21,698 nt of DNA from JADZEJ01 sp964426815. GTDB taxonomy: Bacteria; Patescibacteriota; Patescibacteriia; 2-12-FULL-60-25. The DNA lies in NCBI GenBank assembly GCA_964426815.1, contig CAYRRZ010000017.1, positions 1-21,698 of the forward strand, written 5' to 3'. A program made the translations under genes and the position numbers. Below are positions 11,902 to 19,248 of the stretch, in pieces. The notes under the pieces are model-generated. The model was not told the origin of the DNA and ran no database searches. It saw nothing but the letters and a program-made list of their open reading frames with translations. Positions within the stretch are counted from its first letter, which is position 1. The number at the start of each line of letters is the position of its first letter.

Positions 11902-14787
11902 ATGCCGTCTTCCAATGTCATTTCCATCAAAGGGGCTCGAGCCCACAATTTGAAGAACATTTCGATCGATTTACCAAAGGGAAAATTGATTGTCATGACC
12001 GGTCTATCCGGCTCAGGAAAATCCTCGCTCGCTTTTGATACCATCCATGCGGAGGGTCAGCGACGTTATATGGAAAGTATGTCGTCATATGCACGACAGT
12101 TTTTGGAACTTCAAGATAAGCCAGATGTCGACGAAATCACCGGTCTCTCACCAACCATCGCGATTGACCAAAAGTCTTCTTCTCACAATCCACGTTCGAC
12201 CGTGGGTACCGTAACCGAAATCTACGACTTTTTACGTTTGCTGTTTTCGCGTGCAGGTCGTGCGCATTGCCCATCTTGCAATCGGACGGTCGTTGAACAG
12301 TCACCGCGCGAAATTGGAGCCAAGATTCTCGAAAATGCCGCAACGCATAACTTGGTTTTGCTTGCGCCAATGGTTCGCGAACAAAAAGGGGAGCACAAAG
12401 TTGTCCTTCAAGGAGCCTTAAATGCCGGCTATCGCGAAGTTCGTTTTGATGGAACCTTGGTTGATATCGACGAGCTATTGCACACCCGCATCGACAAGAC
12501 CAAGACCCATTCGATCGAAGTCGTCGCCATGAAGGTTGAAAAGAAAACCAGTATGGTGCTTGAAGCTTTGCTTGAACCGCTCAAGCACGCTTTGGAATTG
12601 GCGAATGGCGTTGTCCTCGTTTTGAATGAAGACGCGGGTGATGAAACCCTCTACTCCGAATCTTTGTACTGCATTCATTGTAATTTATCTTTGCCAACCC
12701 TTGAGCCACGTCTTTTCTCTTTCAACTCACCGCATGGCGCATGTCCGGGCTGTACCGGTCTTGGAACCAAGCTCGTGCTTGATGCCGACTTGGTGATTCC
12801 AAATAAGCGCTTGACCATTGCTCAGGGCGCAATCAAGCCTTGGACGCGTATCGCAGGCAATCAAACCTCGCACTTGAAGGTCTTAGAAAATGTCGGCAAG
12901 CAGTATGGCTTTAGTTTGAATGATGAAGTCGGTAAATTATCAAAGCAAGCCATCAAGGTCATTCTCGAAGGTACGGGTACCGAATTGGTTGAAATTGACG
13001 GCAAGCCGCAAGTCTTTGGTGGCGTTTTAGCCATGCTCGAAGAAAAGTATCGCCAAACCGATTCAGAATACGTCCAAAAAGAAATTGAGACCTATATGCG
13101 CGTCCTGACCTGTCCGGACTGCAATGGTCGTCGTTTGCGCAAAGAGGCTTTGCTCGTAACCGTCGCTGACAAGGGGATTGCAGATATCGTTGGTTTGCCT
13201 TTAGACGAATGCCAAGCGTTTTTTCTTGGTCTCGGAAAGGGCCAACAAAAAGCCAAGCCATCCAAGATCATGAAGGTAAAATCCGAAACGGCGCGTGATC
13301 CACAGGGCTTTACCGAACGCGAACGCTTAGTGGTTGATCAGGTGACAAATGAAGTGAAGCGTCGTTTGGTAAACTTGCTCGATGTTGGTTTGGGATATTT
13401 GACCTTAGATCGCAGCGCCATGTCTTTATCCGGTGGTGAAGCGCAGCGTGTGCGTTTGGCTGCTCAGCTCGGTTCAGAGTTATCCGGCGTGATTTATATT
13501 TTGGATGAACCTTCTATTGGTTTGCATCAACGCGACAATGACAAATTGATCAATACCATGAAGCGTTTACGCGATGTCGGGAATAGCGTCATCGTGGTTG
13601 AGCATGACCAAGCCGTGATGGAAGCCGCTGACTATGTTGTCGACATCGGTCCTGGCGCGGGCGAATACGGCGGTGAAGTTGTCGCTCAAGGAACCTTGGC
13701 TGAAATTAAAAAGAATAAGGAGTCATTAACGGGTCAGTATTTGCTTGGTAAAAAACAAATCGCCCCACCAAAAGTCCGCCGCAAGGGCAATGGTAAACAT
13801 ATTCTGATCAAGGGTGCGACCGAATTTAATTTGAAGAATCTCGACTTCAAACTTCCTCTCGGAAAATTTGTGTGTGTGACCGGTGTTTCAGGTTCGGGTA
13901 AATCAACCTTGATTCTCGATATCTTGGGTCGTTCACTTTCACAACACTTCTATGGCGCCAAAGAAGTTCCAGGGGCTCATAAAAAGATTGAGGGCATGGA
14001 GCATCTCGACAAGGTGGTTTCAGTCGATCAATCGCCAATTGGTCGCACGCCGCGCTCAAATCCAGCGACCTATACCGGCGTCTTTACCACCATTCGCGAT
14101 CTCTTCACCGAGATTCCAGAAGCCAAGATGCGTAATTATGATGCGGGTAAATTCTCCTTCAATGTGAAAGGTGGAGGACGTTGCGAAACCTGTGCAGGTG
14201 AAGGCTATGTGCAAATCGAGATGCAGTTTTTGCCAGATGTGTATGTCGAATGTACCGAGTGTCGTGGAAAACGCTATAACAAGGAAGCGCTCGAAATTCA
14301 CTATCGTGGGAAAACCATCGCCGATGTGCTCGACATGACGGTCGAAGAAGCGCGTCGCTTCTTTGTCGATCAGCCGCTGATTTACGAGAAATTATCCGTC
14401 TTGCATGAAGTGGGTCTCGGCTATGTCCGTCTCGGTCAGCCAGCAACGACTCTTTCTGGTGGTGAAGCTCAGCGTGTGAAGCTCGCAACCGAGCTCGCAC
14501 GTCGTGCGACCGGCAAAACGCTGTATATCTTAGATGAACCAACCACTGGTTTGCACTTCGATGATATTCAGCGCCTCTTGCAGGTTCTGCAGGCCCTGGT
14601 CGACAAAGGAAATACGGTTTTGGTCATCGAGCACAATCTCGACATTATCAAATGCGCTGACTGGGCCGTTGATATGGGTCCAGATGGTGGTCTCCGCGGT
14701 GGTGAAATCGTTGCCGAAGGTACGCCGGAGGATTTGAAGAAAAACAAAAAATCCCTCACCGGAAAATACCTACAAGAATTATTGTAA
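11902..14787 (+). CDS. uvrA: Excinuclease ABC subunit UvrA
   Basis: The damage-recognition ATPase of nucleotide excision repair. The 961-residue protein has two ABC modules: Walker A motifs GLSGSGKSS (34-42) and GVSGSGKST (about 660), signatures LSGGEAQRVRLA and LSGGEAQRVKLA, and Walker B ILDEP in each half. Zinc modules are CIHC...CPGC in the first half and CETC-x19-CTEC in the second, as in well-studied UvrA proteins. A Lys-rich insertion of about 24 residues (about 446-470) precedes the first signature. The frame is open 12 codons upstream to a TTG, but homologous N-termini begin near ISIKGARAHNLKNI, so ATG 11902 is used. It has no ribosome-binding site and a possible near-leaderless promoter. 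No uvrB or uvrC is in the window. Confidence 0.96.
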   Translation: MPSSNVISIKGARAHNLKNISIDLPKGKLIVMTGLSGSGKSSLAFDTIHAEGQRRYMESMSSYARQFLELQDKPDVDEITGLSPTIAIDQKSSSHNPRSTVGTVTEIYDFLRLLFSRAGRAHCPSCNRTVVEQSPREIGAKILENAATHNLVLLAPMVREQKGEHKVVLQGALNAGYREVRFDGTLVDIDELLHTRIDKTKTHSIEVVAMKVEKKTSMVLEALLEPLKHALELANGVVLVLNEDAGDETLYSESLYCIHCNLSLPTLEPRLFSFNSPHGACPGCTGLGTKLVLDADLVIPNKRLTIAQGAIKPWTRIAGNQTSHLKVLENVGKQYGFSLNDEVGKLSKQAIKVILEGTGTELVEIDGKPQVFGGVLAMLEEKYRQTDSEYVQKEIETYMRVLTCPDCNGRRLRKEALLVTVADKGIADIVGLPLDECQAFFLGLGKGQQKAKPSKIMKVKSETARDPQGFTERERLVVDQVTNEVKRRLVNLLDVGLGYLTLDRSAMSLSGGEAQRVRLAAQLGSELSGVIYILDEPSIGLHQRDNDKLINTMKRLRDVGNSVIVVEHDQAVMEAADYVVDIGPGAGEYGGEVVAQGTLAEIKKNKESLTGQYLLGKKQIAPPKVRRKGNGKHILIKGATEFNLKNLDFKLPLGKFVCVTGVSGSGKSTLILDILGRSLSQHFYGAKEVPGAHKKIEGMEHLDKVVSVDQSPIGRTPRSNPATYTGVFTTIRDLFTEIPEAKMRNYDAGKFSFNVKGGGRCETCAGEGYVQIEMQFLPDVYVECTECRGKRYNKEALEIHYRGKTIADVLDMTVEEARRFFVDQPLIYEKLSVLHEVGLGYVRLGQPATTLSGGEAQRVKLATELARRATGKTLYILDEPTTGLHFDDIQRLLQVLQALVDKGNTVLVIEHNLDIIKCADWAVDMGPDGGLRGGEIVAEGTPEDLKKNKKSLTGKYLQELL

Positions 14788-14791
14788 AAAC

Positions 14792-14858
14792 AAGACGAAA
14801 GCTCGCGCATACGCTATCATTCCGGCGTATGAACAAGCTTTCGTCTTTTGTTTTGGCG
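14792..14858 (+). terminator. Terminator-like hairpin of uvrA with the next gene's promoter in its loop
   Basis: AAGACGAAAGCT (14792-14803) pairs perfectly with AGCTTTCGTCTT (14837-14848). Inside it CATACGC (14808-14814) pairs with GCGTATG (14825-14831), and TTGTTTTGG follows. The loop holds TATCAT (14815-14820), and the 3' arms include the ATG and first codons of the next gene. Confidence 0.6.
14815..14820 (+). promoter_or_regulatory. -10 box of the S-layer-like gene
   Basis: TATCAT ends 9 nt before ATG 14829, predicting a 2-nt leader. No -35 consensus is found at the expected place, which lies in the 5' arm of the hairpin. Confidence 0.4.
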
Positions 14859-15707
14859 TCTTCCCTCGTTTTATCCGGGGTTTCACAAGTCGCCGTTATG
14901 CCGCTCCAGGCGGCCTTGGTTATTAATTACGATAATTCACGTGTCTCGGCCGATAAGGCGAGTGTCAAAGCGGATGGTATCGATCAAGTCCGTATCACGG
15001 TCACCTTAAAAGATGGTGCTTCACAAGCCGTCACCGGGAAAAAAGTCTATATCGCTTCATCGCGCGACGGGATGGATGAGATTACGGTCGAGAACGATAC
15101 AACGGATGCCTTTGGAAAGGCATCGTTCTTGGTGCGTTCTTTGAAAAACGGTCAATCAACCTTTACCGCCTGGGTCGAGAATAAAGCCGTGGTACGTACC
15201 GCGAATGTCGCCTTTGGTGGTGGTTTGGCTGTTGGTGTGAATGTAGGCGACTTGATCAAAATTCCAGATGACGGTGATGCAAAAACCTTGAATGACACAG
15301 CTGTCTACTATTACGGCAAAAACGGACGTCGCTTCGTTTTTCCAAATGAAAAAGTCTATTTCACCTGGTATAAAGATTTTGGCGCGATCAAAGTTATTCC
15401 TTTAGATCAAATGTCATTGATTCCAATTGGTTCGAATGTGACGTATAAGCCAGCGAGCAAATTGGTCAAATTCCAAACGGATACCAAAACCTATCTTCCA
15501 ACCAAGGGCGGGACGCTTCGCTGGGTTAAAACGGAAGAAGCCGCGCGTGGCCTATTTGGTTCAGTTTGGAACACCAAGGTTGATGATATTACCGAAGCCT
15601 TTTACGTAAACTATAAATTCGGTACCCCAATCGAAAGTGCTCTTGACGCCCCGCTCGATATTTTGAGCCAAGGCGCCCCAGATATTTCAACAGACAAGGG
15701 ATTGTAG
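14829..15707 (+). CDS. Secreted S-layer-like protein with Ig-like domain
   Basis: A 292-residue exported protein. The signal peptide is about 1-29, ending PLQAA. An Ig-like domain of the invasin/Big type follows (about 36-128), with the pattern VSADKASVKADGIDQVRITV and AFGKASFLVRSLKNGQSTFTAW. The aromatic module (about 158-275) contains YYYGKNGRRFVFPNEK, YFTWYKDFG, PIGSNVTYKP and FYVNYKFGTPI. I recognise this module as recurrent in CPR surface and putative S-layer proteins; its function is not established. It probably sits on the cell surface, perhaps as an array component or adhesin. The gene is insulated from uvrA by the hairpin covering its start and ends at a bidirectional terminator shared with rplS. 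Confidence 0.82.
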   Translation: MNKLSSFVLASSLVLSGVSQVAVMPLQAALVINYDNSRVSADKASVKADGIDQVRITVTLKDGASQAVTGKKVYIASSRDGMDEITVENDTTDAFGKASFLVRSLKNGQSTFTAWVENKAVVRTANVAFGGGLAVGVNVGDLIKIPDDGDAKTLNDTAVYYYGKNGRRFVFPNEKVYFTWYKDFGAIKVIPLDQMSLIPIGSNVTYKPASKLVKFQTDTKTYLPTKGGTLRWVKTEEAARGLFGSVWNTKVDDITEAFYVNYKFGTPIESALDAPLDILSQGAPDISTDKGL

Positions 15708-15719
15708 AAAGTGCAAAAC

Positions 15720-15748
15720 AAAAATCCCCGATTCAATCGGGGATTTTT
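15720..15748. terminator. Bidirectional terminator between the S-layer-like gene and rplS
   Basis: AAAAATCCCCGAT pairs with ATCGGGGATTTTT around a 3-nt loop, with A and T runs on both sides. It serves both convergent genes. Confidence 0.92.
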
Positions 15749-15757
15749 GATACCAAC

Positions 15758-16093
15758 TTATTTGATTTCCTTTAAGCGCTTCTTTGAAGTGCGGACAAAG
15801 CCAATGTGCTTGCGGCTTGTCTTCATCTTGCGGACAAGTTCGATCTTGTCGATGATAGGGGAGTTGATTGGGTAGATACGTTCAACGCCTACACCTTCAG
15901 CAACTTTGCGCACGGTCATTGTGCGAGAAACGCCAGAGCCATGAACGGTTAAAACCAAGCCTTCAAAGACCTGAATACGTTCTTTTTCTTCGCCCTTGGT
16001 GTTCAATTCCTTGATCTTTTGATGGACCCGGATTTGCTGACCAGTTGTGACATCAGCGGGCTGAAGTACAGCCAATTTGGTTTGTTCTGCCAT
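15758..16093 (-). CDS. rplS: 50S ribosomal protein L19
   Basis: A structural protein of the large ribosomal subunit at the interface with the 30S. The 111-residue form has the family core RIQVFEGLVLTVHG, SRTMTVRKV and GVGVERIYPINSPIIDKIEL. The C-terminal tail (SRKHIGFVRTSKKRL) departs from the common RRAKLYYLR form but keeps its basic character. The frame is open 16 codons further upstream, yet that stretch lies in the promoter; ATG 16091-16093 (MAEQTK) is the start. The promoter is near-consensus and the leader is only about 6 nt. In many bacteria rplS is in the rpsP-rimM-trmD operon; here it stands alone. Confidence 0.95.
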   Translation of the reverse strand: MAEQTKLAVLQPADVTTGQQIRVHQKIKELNTKGEEKERIQVFEGLVLTVHGSGVSRTMTVRKVAEGVGVERIYPINSPIIDKIELVRKMKTSRKHIGFVRTSKKRLKEIK

Positions 16094-16105
16094 AAGAATG
16101 CGCCT

Positions 16106-16134
16106 AGCATAGCGGAAACCCAACAAACCGTCAA
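16106..16134 (-). promoter_or_regulatory. Strong promoter of rplS
   Basis: Minus strand TTGACG (16134-16129), exactly 17 nt, TATGCT (16111-16106). The predicted start is near 16099, leaving a leader of about 6 nt and no room for a ribosome-binding site. Confidence 0.75.
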
Positions 16135-16316
16135 GGGGCAAAAGGAATGCAGGTAAATCAAAAAAATGGCTTAAATAAGAGAATTAATCTATAAAACTGA
16201 GCTTAAAATAAGTAAAGGGGTAAGAAAAAGAAGAAAAATGTAGGGGATGGTATGGATAGGTATGCGGCAGTTTTCACAAGGGGACGAGCCGGATATTTCA
16301 CTCTGAAGGAAAGTTG

Positions 16317-16322
16317 TATAAT
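16317..16322 (+). promoter_or_regulatory. Promoter -10 for the secreted protein at 16363
   Basis: A perfect TATAAT with TTTCAC (16296-16301) as a weak -35 at 15-nt spacing. The predicted leader is about 34 nt, AT-rich, without a ribosome-binding site. Confidence 0.55.
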
Positions 16323-16362
16323 AGGAGTCTAAGTAAATTAATCGATCATTTTCAATCAAGAT

Positions 16363-16956
16363 ATGAAAAAGAGGGCATTCTTAAACACAGCTTGTTTAGC
16401 GGTTGCATTATGGAGCGGCTTTGCGGATATTGCTTCAGCGGCGACTGTAAGTCTAGTATTTGACGAAGGGTATCAGGGGGGTATGTATGATGAGTGGAAT
16501 GCGACAAACCAGTTTGGACTATTGATTCCATCTCCGATTTTTTTTGACAAATCCGTAGCTGCTAATGATCAAGAATGTGGTACGAGTATTTGGGAGGATC
16601 AATTTTTAACTGGGTCAGTGGGAGCAGAGCAGGATTTTCGGTTATCGACGTCGACGGTAGATGTAATGTCGAGTCACCCAAATGGGCATCTTGAATTGAT
16701 TATCTGCGCAAGACGAAAAAATACGGCTCAAGATTCTTCCCAGGTGAATATCGGACTACGTCCTTATGTGAGCGCGCCAGCAATATCGACCAAGTCCTTG
16801 ACGATTTCTTCAAATTTTGTGAATGCATATACGGTTAGCTTCCCAGCTGGATTCGGGGTAAAGAACCCACCAACGCCCGATTTCTTAAAATTTAAATTTA
16901 TAAGTGGCTCCGGCGGCGTTTCAATCCACAGCGTTAGAGAGCAGTGGGTCTATTAA
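16363..16956 (+). CDS. Small secreted protein, unknown function
   Basis: A 197-residue protein. The signal peptide is about 1-26 (MKKRAFLNTACLAVALW..., cleavage likely after ASA), followed by an all-beta-looking domain rich in Ser, Thr, Gly and Phe, with two cysteines (ECGTS and IICAR) that could form one disulfide. It ends in EQWVY. I do not recognise the family; a beta-sandwich binding domain is a reasonable guess. Codon use includes ATA, AGA and GTA more than its neighbours, and the 220 nt upstream is AT- and purine-rich, so the gene may be a recent arrival. It has its own promoter and terminator and faces gmk. Confidence 0.68.
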   Translation: MKKRAFLNTACLAVALWSGFADIASAATVSLVFDEGYQGGMYDEWNATNQFGLLIPSPIFFDKSVAANDQECGTSIWEDQFLTGSVGAEQDFRLSTSTVDVMSSHPNGHLELIICARRKNTAQDSSQVNIGLRPYVSAPAISTKSLTISSNFVNAYTVSFPAGFGVKNPPTPDFLKFKFISGSGGVSIHSVREQWVY

Positions 16957-16958
16957 AC

Positions 16959-16985
16959 AAAAAAAGAGGCTTCGGCCTCTTTTTT
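16959..16985. terminator. Bidirectional terminator between the secreted protein gene and gmk
   Basis: AAAAAAGAGGC-TTCG-GCCTCTTTTTT: perfect arms with a stable TTCG tetraloop and A/T tails on both sides. Confidence 0.95.
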
Positions 16986-17531
16986 CTATGAAAGAATTTT
17001 TCGTACACGCTCTATTGTTTGCTCGAGATCACCATCGATGTTTTCAATGATGAAATCTGCCTGGGATCGAAAAGTTTCTTCTTCGTCGATTTTTGCTGCG
17101 CGACGTTCAATATCTGCGGGGTTCGTTCCACGTTCTTCTAAGCGATGGATAAGGCTGTCCTTTGGAGCATCAAGAAAAAGAATGGTGGTTTCAGGATACA
17201 GGTATTTAATGGTTCTTGCGCCCTGAACGTCTATCACCATAAGTACAGGTGTATTGCCCTTAAGAACCCGCTCCAGTTCTTCTTTTGATGAACCATAGTA
17301 CTTGCCATAAACCTCGGCCCATTCAAAAAAACCCTGTTCTGCAATCCGCTGTTCAAAATCTGCTTGGGTCAAAAACCAGTAGTCTTTTCCATGCTCTTCG
17401 CCATTTCGTGGTTCACGGGTCGTACAGGTAACAAATTTTTGCAGGGAAAGATCGGGCATGGCATAAAGCGCTTTTGCTACAGTTGATTTTCCTGCGCCCG
17501 AAGGGCCGGTTAAGACGAACAATCGACTCAT
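16986..17531 (-). CDS. gmk: Guanylate kinase
   Basis: Phosphorylates GMP to GDP with ATP. The 181-residue protein has P-loop GPSGAGKS (about 9-16), the GMP-binding segment TTREPRNGEEHGKDYWF and EWAEVYGKYYG, and the lid/arginine segment RLEERGTNPADIERR. The length is slightly shorter than usual but complete. Its ATG overlaps the stop of the pseudouridine synthase gene by 4 nt (ATGA at 17528-17531), so its translation is probably coupled. It has no promoter of its own. Confidence 0.96.
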   Translation of the reverse strand: MSRLFVLTGPSGAGKSTVAKALYAMPDLSLQKFVTCTTREPRNGEEHGKDYWFLTQADFEQRIAEQGFFEWAEVYGKYYGSSKEELERVLKGNTPVLMVIDVQGARTIKYLYPETTILFLDAPKDSLIHRLEERGTNPADIERRAAKIDEEETFRSQADFIIENIDGDLEQTIERVRKILS

Positions 17532-18508
17532 ATCTTCTTCATGTGTGGAGGCGACAACTTTGCCATGGTATCGACGAGTGACTTGCTTGGCTTGAGATCA
17601 AAGCTTTGTAACTCGCCTGTTGCAGGGTCATTAAATGCGAGATGAATGTTCTGGAGCAAGGTGTGGGGCGCCTCAATGCTACGGCTGAGCCCCGTGCGCG
17701 TATAGAGTGGATCACCGATGACTGGATGATTAAACGCCAATAAATGCGCACGAATTTGGTGTGTACGACCAGAAAGAATGGTTAATTCAAGCAAGGTAGC
17801 ATTATGAAAGCGCTGGATATTTTTGTAATGCGTCCAAGCGGCTTTCCCATCTTCTGCTGTTTCAGGCTTCGCAGCCATGCGATTTTTGGAAGAAGAACGC
17901 GCAATGCGAAATTTAAGATCGCCTTCTTCTTGGGTGATTTCACCGTGAACCAAAGCCAAATAGCGCTTATCAACCGTATGGGTAGCGAATTGATGCTTTA
18001 GGCTATCAAAAGCAGCCTGCGTTTTGGCAAAAACCATAAGTCCAGACACTTCTTTGTCCAAGCGGTGCATGATGCCGGGGCGTGATGGATCTTCGCCAAC
18101 CTTAGCCATTTGAGGCGCATGCTGTAAAACCGCATCCACCAAAGTCCCGGTCAAATGACGGGTATCTGGGTGAACCACGACGCCAACCGGCTTATTAACC
18201 ACAATCCAGTCATCCGTTTCTTTGATGATATCCAGGCGAGGAAGTGGGGCATGGAGCTGCGCATCGCGCGAGCCGAGCTTGGATTTTGGGGCGGCCTTGC
18301 TTGGTTTTCGTAATTCTTCGCTTAAAATGGAGATTTTATCTCCTTCTTTCAAAAATTGGTGTACCGAGGCAGTTTTGCCATTTACCGCAATTTCGCCAGA
18401 TTTAATGCGTTTGGCGATCTGGGTACGATTGGTTTCAGGCCATTCAGCCGTCAAAAAAATATCAAGGCGTTCACCTTTGGCATGAGCGGGCACAGAAATC
18501 GGTTTCAT
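17528..18508 (-). CDS. rluD: Ribosomal pseudouridine synthase, RluD/RluA family
   Basis: Converts uridine to pseudouridine in rRNA. The 326-residue protein has an S4 RNA-binding domain (about 14-62, RLDIFL...RIKSGEIAVNG), a connecting basic linker, and the catalytic domain with HRLDKEVSGLMVFAKT, the catalytic Asp being residue 151. It also has GRTHQIRAHL. The domain order fits RluD, which modifies helix 69 of 23S rRNA, though RluA/RluC-like specificity cannot be excluded. A TAAGAT box ends 7 nt before the start codon, which predicts a leaderless mRNA. gmk follows with a 4-nt overlap. Confidence 0.88.
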   Translation of the reverse strand: MKPISVPAHAKGERLDIFLTAEWPETNRTQIAKRIKSGEIAVNGKTASVHQFLKEGDKISILSEELRKPSKAAPKSKLGSRDAQLHAPLPRLDIIKETDDWIVVNKPVGVVVHPDTRHLTGTLVDAVLQHAPQMAKVGEDPSRPGIMHRLDKEVSGLMVFAKTQAAFDSLKHQFATHTVDKRYLALVHGEITQEEGDLKFRIARSSSKNRMAAKPETAEDGKAAWTHYKNIQRFHNATLLELTILSGRTHQIRAHLLAFNHPVIGDPLYTRTGLSRSIEAPHTLLQNIHLAFNDPATGELQSFDLKPSKSLVDTMAKLSPPHMKKI

Positions 18509-18514
18509 GAGCGC

Positions 18515-18520
18515 ATCTTA
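18515..18520 (-). promoter_or_regulatory. -10 box of the rluD-gmk operon
   Basis: Minus-strand TAAGAT, whose position +7 is the A of ATG 18508. The expected -35 region falls in the T tract of the terminator of the upstream gene, and it is not a good consensus. Confidence 0.45.
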
Positions 18521-18530
18521 GCCTAAAACG

Positions 18531-18569
18531 CTAAAAAACAAAACACCCTCCGGGCAGATGCGCGGAGGG
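18531..18569 (-). terminator. Terminator of the gene at 18594
   Basis: On the minus strand CCCTCCG (18569-18563) pairs with CGGAGGG (18552-18546), followed by TGTTTTGTTTTTT. Its T tract runs into the rluD promoter region. Confidence 0.85.
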
Positions 18570-18593
18570 CGAGGGATCGGGGACAGGGGAGGC

Positions 18594-19121
18594 TCACTTG
18601 TGCATGGCGGTTGCGATCAGGTCCGCAACAATCCTTGCATAGAGTCCCTGGATAGGGTGTCGGTTGAGCTTAGCCCAATCGACTTGATGGGGGCGCATCT
18701 TTCGAGGAATGCTTGCCATCACGCGAAGCGACTTCCAGGCAAGCGGCCACACGTCTCGGGTCACGCCTAGGTAATTGTCGAACCGGAGGTTCCGAGAGGT
18801 GCGCTTTCGGAAGTTTTCCTCGAGATTCTCCCAGTAAAGGGGGACGTCATTGACGTTCTCCACCCCGGGAAAAACGGGGGCATCAGCGCCAAACCGTTCT
18901 CGACGCGCCATATAGATCGCGAAGATGGCGTTTAGATGAACCCTCTTCTCGAGGATCTTTGGCGCGCGTTGCATGAGCGGCGCGAGGATTTGTACCAGGT
19001 GCGGTGCATGCTTGCACCAGACCGCCCACTTCTCTGGTATGAATGTCTGGGGCGGGGGTGCACTCATCGCTGCGCTCCAGTTGATTGAGGGGTTGCTGTC
19101 TACGGGACGAGCTGACTTCAT
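18594..19121 (-). CDS. Uncharacterised 175-residue protein
   Basis: A basic, Trp/Pro/Arg-rich soluble protein with no signal peptide in the chosen form. Patches such as WAVWCKHAPHL, NAIFAIYMARRERFG and DVWPLAWKSLRVMASIPRKMR suggest helical packing, but I recognise no family. The frame is open upstream to 19232, yet that part overlaps the promoter. The ATG at 19119-19121 is preceded by AGGAG 8 nt away, and the predicted transcript starts near 19161. It is divergent from the gene at 19249, and their -35 boxes face each other. Codon use is GC-rich, like the genes at 5821 and 19249. Confidence 0.65.
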   Translation of the reverse strand: MKSARPVDSNPSINWSAAMSAPPPQTFIPEKWAVWCKHAPHLVQILAPLMQRAPKILEKRVHLNAIFAIYMARRERFGADAPVFPGVENVNDVPLYWENLEENFRKRTSRNLRFDNYLGVTRDVWPLAWKSLRVMASIPRKMRPHQVDWAKLNRHPIQGLYARIVADLIATAMHK

Positions 19122-19167
19122 GAGAAAGGCTCCTGTCAGGTGGAAGGAAAAAGGTGCGTAATGTCGG

Positions 19168-19196
19168 AAGATACACGAAAAAAGCGAAAATGTCAA
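19168..19196 (-). promoter_or_regulatory. Promoter of the gene at 18594
   Basis: Minus-strand TTGACA (19196-19191), 17 nt, TATCTT (19173-19168). The predicted leader is about 40 nt. The perfect -35 and correct spacing make this one of the best promoters in the window. Confidence 0.75.
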
Positions 19197-19199
19197 GGA

Positions 19200-19228
19200 T
19201 TGACAAAAGCACGTTTTTGTGATATTCC
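19200..19228 (+). promoter_or_regulatory. Promoter of the gene at 19249
   Basis: TTGACA (19200-19205), 17 nt, TATTCC (19223-19228) preceded by TGA as an extended -10. The predicted start is near 19235. Confidence 0.7.
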
Positions 19229-19248
19229 TCATGGCACGAGGTTTACAA

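Noticed and set aside
11308..11946. Long minus-strand frame opposite the cysteine-rich gene
   Set aside because: It is fully antisense to a protein with a signal peptide, repeats and membrane helices, has no promoter or ribosome site, and its product is His/Arg/Leu-rich as expected of a shadow frame.
16094..16141. Longer N-terminus for rplS
   Set aside because: It overlaps a near-consensus promoter; L19 normally begins near the residues at the chosen start.
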